In this document: piece by piece, positions 2,670-5,426 of the stretch
How the letters are laid out: each line of letters starts with the position of its first letter
Position numbering within the stretch: position 1 is the first letter of the stretch
Origin: JASHVB01 sp049522565
GTDB lineage: Bacteria > Pseudomonadota > Alphaproteobacteria > Acetobacterales > Acetobacteraceae
NCBI GenBank assembly: GCA_049522565.1
Contig: JBEKNT010000443.1
Span: 1-5,426, forward strand
Length of the DNA stretch: 5,426 nucleotides
Reading direction: 5' to 3'
Translations under genes and position numbers: made by a program
The notes under the pieces: generated by a model
The model's database searches: none
What the model was told of the DNA's origin: nothing
What the model saw: only the letters and a program-made list of their open reading frames with translations

Positions 2670-5426
2670 ATGAAGACCACCACCTGCTACATGTGCGCCT
2701 GCCGCTGCGGCATCCGGGTCTACCTGAAGGACGGCCGCATCCGTTACATCGAGGGCAACCCCGACCATCCGGTGAACCATGGCGTGCTGTGCGGCAAGGG
2801 TTCCGCCGGCATCATGAACCACTACTCCCCTGCTCGCCTGACCAAGCCCCTGCTGCGCACCGGCGAGCGCGGCGCCGGCGACTTCAAGGAGATCGAGTGG
2901 GACGAAGCGCTGGCGCTGGCGACAAAATGGCTCGGCGACATCCGCGCCAGTGAGCCGCGCAAGCTGGCGCTGTTCACCGGCCGCGACCAGAGCCAATCCT
3001 TCACCGGCTGGTGGGCCAAGCAGTTCGGCACCCCCAACTTCGCCGCGCATGGCGGCTTTTGCTCGGTCAACATGGCGGCGGGCGGCCTCTACTCGGTCGG
3101 CGGCAGCTTCTGGGAGTTCGGCGATCCCGACTGGGAACGCACCAAATACCTGCTGATGTTCGGCGTCGCCGAGGACCACGACTCCAACCCGATCAAGCTC
3201 GGCATCGCCAAGCTGAAGGCGCGCGGCGCAAAATTCGTCTCGGTGAACCCGGTGAAGACCGGCTACTCCGCCGTCGCCGACGAGTGGGTCGGCATCCGCC
3301 CCGGCACCGACGGGTTGTTTGTTCTTTCCCTCGTGCACGAACTGCTGCAAGCCGACCGCATCGACCTGGATTTCCTCGCCCGCTACACCAACGCCGCCTG
3401 GCTGGTGGTGCAGAACCCCGGTGGCGCCGATGATGGGCTGTTCGTCCGCGACGCGGGGGGAAAACCGCTGGCCTGGGACCGCGCCTCCTCAACCGCGATC
3501 GACGCCGCGACGCCCGGCATGCAGCCGCAGATCGCCGGCCACATTTCTCTCCGTGACGGCCGCCGCGCCCTGCCGGTTTTTCATCTGCTTGCCGAGCGCT
3601 ACCTGGACGGCCGCTACGCGCCCGAGGTGGTGGCAGACACCTGCGGCATTCCGGCGGCGACGATCCGCCGCATCGCCCGCGAACTGGCCGACGTGGCGTT
3701 CGACCAGGCGATCGAGCTGGACCAGCCGTGGACCGATACGTCGGGGCGGCGGCATGACAAGATGCTCGGCCGGCCGGTGGCGATGCACGCGATGCGCGGC
3801 ATCTCGGCGCATTCCAACGGCTTCCACACCTGCCGCGCCATCCACCTGCTGCAAATGCTGCTCGGCGCGGTCGATACCCCCGGTTCCTGGCGCTACAAGT
3901 CGCCGTATCCGCGGCCGATGCCGCCGGGGCCGCAGCCGGTCGGCAAGGGGGCGAAGCCGGACACCATGCTGCCCGGCATGGCGCTGGGCTATCCGCGCGG
4001 CCCCGAGGACCTGCTGCTGGAACCCGATGGCTCCGCGGTGCGCATCGACAAGGCGTTCACCTGGGACGCACCGATGTCGGCGCACGGGCTGATGCACACG
4101 CTGATCGCCAATGCCCATGCCGGCGATCCGTACAAGATCGACACGCTGTTCATGTACATGGCCAACATGGCGTGGAACTCCTCGATGAATCCCGGGGAGG
4201 CGGCGCGACAGATGGCCGACAAAGATCCCGCCACCGGCGCCTACCGCATCCCGCACATCATCTACTCCGACGCGTTCTATTCCGAGACCGTCGCCTACGC
4301 CGACCTGGTGCTGCCCGACACGACCTATCTCGAACGCTGGGACTGCATCTCCCTGCTGGACCGGCCGATCGGCAGCCCGGAGGGCCCGGCCGACTCGATC
4401 CGTCAGCCGGTGCTGCCGCCCGACCGCGACGTGCGCCCGTTCCAGGACGTGCTGATCGCGCTGGGCGCGCGGCTGCAACTGCCCGGCTTCGTCAAGGACG
4501 ACGGCAGCCCGCTGTATCGCGACTATGCCGAGTACATCGCCCGGCATGAACGCCGCCCCGGTGTCGGTCCGCTGGCCGGCTGGCGCGGCGCCGACGGCAC
4601 CGCGGAGGGTGTCGGCGCATCCAACCCCGACCAGTTGCAGCGCTACGTCGCCAACGGCTGCTTCTGGTCGTACCACCACGCCCCCGAGGCCCTGTATTAC
4701 AAGCACGCCAATGCGGCCTATCTGGCGGACGCCAAGCGGCTGGGCCTGATCGACAGCACCGCGCAGATCGTGCTGCAACTCTACGCCGAGCCGCTGCAGA
4801 AGTTCCGGCTCGCCGCCGAGGGCCACGGTCCGAACCAGCCCCCCGACGCGCAGCGCGAACGGATCCGCAAGCACTTTGACCCGCTGCCGATCTGGTATCC
4901 CCCGTTCGAGCAAGCCCTGCCGGAACAGGCGGCGTACCCGCTGCATGCGGTGACCCAGCGGCCGATGGCGATGTACCATGCGTGGCACTCGCAGAACGCC
5001 TGGCTGCGGCAAATCTACAGCTACAACCGGCTGTACATGCACCGTGGCACCGCCGCCGCGCTCGGCATCCAGGACGACGGCTGGGTCTGGGTGATCGGCC
5101 GCAACGGCCGGCTGAAATGCCAGATTCGGCTGATGGAGGGCGTCAATCCCGACACGGTGTGGACCTGGAACGCCATCGGCAAACGGCGCGGTGCCTGGAA
5201 CCTGTCCGACGACGCGCCGGAGTCCGAGCGCGGCTTCCTGCTGAACCACGTGATCTCGGAATTCCTCGCCGGTGGACGGGTGCTCAACGCCGACCCGGTG
5301 ACCGGCCAGGCGGCCTGGTACGACCTGCGCGTGCGGGTGGAAAAAGCGGACGGCCCGGCCGAGACGATGCCTCGGCCCGCCGCGCTGCATCATCCCCCCG
5401 GCATGCAGCCCGCCCCGCGCAAGCTG
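2670..5426 (+). CDS. soeA: Molybdopterin oxidoreductase, SoeA-type sulfite dehydrogenase catalytic subunit (3' end outside window)
   Basis: The frame gives 919 residues from ATG 2670 to the right edge without a stop. It is close to full length for this group (roughly 950-1000). The N-terminus carries the [4Fe-4S] motif CYMCACRCG (Cys6, Cys9, Cys13) with Cys41 in VLCGKG. Next are GRDQSQS (104-110) and FAAHGGFCSVNM, where Cys131 is the probable molybdenum ligand. A cofactor-binding segment SVNPVKTGYSAVADEWVGIR-PGTDG spans about 191-215. RGISAHSNGFHTCR lies at about 376-389. The C-terminal MGD-binding domain (about 757-895) contains VTQRPMAMYHAWHSQN. There is no Tat signal, so the enzyme should be cytoplasmic. 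SoeABC oxidises sulfite to sulfate and passes electrons through an Fe-S subunit (SoeB) to a membrane NrfD/DmsC-type subunit (SoeC), both expected downstream. The start is uncertain: ATG 2670 abuts the cluster motif, but TTG 2586 has the better ribosome site, and GTG 2631 is also in frame. Related thiosulfate, polysulfide or tetrathionate enzymes are alternatives. The family is secure; the substrate is inferred. Confidence 0.85.
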   Translation, partial: MKTTTCYMCACRCGIRVYLKDGRIRYIEGNPDHPVNHGVLCGKGSAGIMNHYSPARLTKPLLRTGERGAGDFKEIEWDEALALATKWLGDIRASEPRKLALFTGRDQSQSFTGWWAKQFGTPNFAAHGGFCSVNMAAGGLYSVGGSFWEFGDPDWERTKYLLMFGVAEDHDSNPIKLGIAKLKARGAKFVSVNPVKTGYSAVADEWVGIRPGTDGLFVLSLVHELLQADRIDLDFLARYTNAAWLVVQNPGGADDGLFVRDAGGKPLAWDRASSTAIDAATPGMQPQIAGHISLRDGRRALPVFHLLAERYLDGRYAPEVVADTCGIPAATIRRIARELADVAFDQAIELDQPWTDTSGRRHDKMLGRPVAMHAMRGISAHSNGFHTCRAIHLLQMLLGAVDTPGSWRYKSPYPRPMPPGPQPVGKGAKPDTMLPGMALGYPRGPEDLLLEPDGSAVRIDKAFTWDAPMSAHGLMHTLIANAHAGDPYKIDTLFMYMANMAWNSSMNPGEAARQMADKDPATGAYRIPHIIYSDAFYSETVAYADLVLPDTTYLERWDCISLLDRPIGSPEGPADSIRQPVLPPDRDVRPFQDVLIALGARLQLPGFVKDDGSPLYRDYAEYIARHERRPGVGPLAGWRGADGTAEGVGASNPDQLQRYVANGCFWSYHHAPEALYYKHANAAYLADAKRLGLIDSTAQIVLQLYAEPLQKFRLAAEGHGPNQPPDAQRERIRKHFDPLPIWYPPFEQALPEQAAYPLHAVTQRPMAMYHAWHSQNAWLRQIYSYNRLYMHRGTAAALGIQDDGWVWVIGRNGRLKCQIRLMEGVNPDTVWTWNAIGKRRGAWNLSDDAPESERGFLLNHVISEFLAGGRVLNADPVTGQAAWYDLRVRVEKADGPAETMPRPAALHHPPGMQPAPRKL

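Noticed and set aside
2039..2683. Overlapping frames on both strands before the molybdoenzyme gene (minus 2039-2683, plus 2131-2673)
   Set aside because: Their compositions are shadow-like, and they conflict with the better-supported small minus-strand gene at 1998-2213.
3489..5393. Minus-strand open frame of 634 codons opposite the molybdoenzyme gene
   Set aside because: It is Arg/Val/Gly/His-rich with no recognisable motif, and it mirrors the codon pattern of the plus-strand gene. Long antisense frames are expected when third positions are nearly all G/C.

Overview
The window is GC-rich bacterial DNA with codon use strongly biased to G/C at third positions. The main gene belongs to a sulfite-dehydrogenase type (SoeA-like) group of molybdopterin enzymes common in Proteobacteria. 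Together with a FixK/FNR-type box and a Tyr/Gly-rich exported protein, this suggests an alphaproteobacterium, perhaps of the Acetobacteraceae type. That placement is inference; no rRNA or other taxonomic marker is present.

Layout. (1) 1-823 looks accessory or mobile. A minus-strand gene runs off the left edge and has an N-terminal helix-turn-helix and a distal winged-helix-like segment. It is divergent from, and overlaps by about 44 bp, a small plus-strand AlpA-family regulator. (2) 824-1298 has no convincing gene. It holds an imperfect 34-bp direct repeat in two copies 158 bp apart, a 9/10 match to the FNR/FixK box, and two strong small hairpins in the probable leader of the next gene. (3) 1299-1622 encodes a 107-residue exported protein rich in Tyr, Gly and His. 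(4) 1623-1997 has no supported gene, only a tRNA T-arm-like scrap. (5) 1998-2213, minus strand, encodes a 71-residue conserved-looking hypothetical protein. (6) 2214-2669 is the divergent control region in front of the molybdoenzyme gene; it carries a nearly perfect 19-bp dyad and an 11-bp direct repeat. (7) 2670-5426 is one long plus-strand gene, open to the right edge, for the catalytic subunit of a Mo-bisPGD oxidoreductase of SoeA type.

How the parts fit. The right half is the start of a respiratory or sulfur-oxidation module: a cytoplasmic catalytic subunit that would need an electron-transfer Fe-S subunit and a membrane anchor, expected just beyond the right edge. The left end looks like the control and replication end of an integrated element. 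Nothing in the sequence shows a functional link between the two. The FNR-type box lies in the gap before the exported-protein gene and is the best sign of redox- or oxygen-controlled transcription here. I see no CRISPR array, rRNA, intact tRNA or intact insertion sequence. The less ordinary material is the overlapping divergent DNA-binding pair at the left and the dyads in the intergenic DNA.
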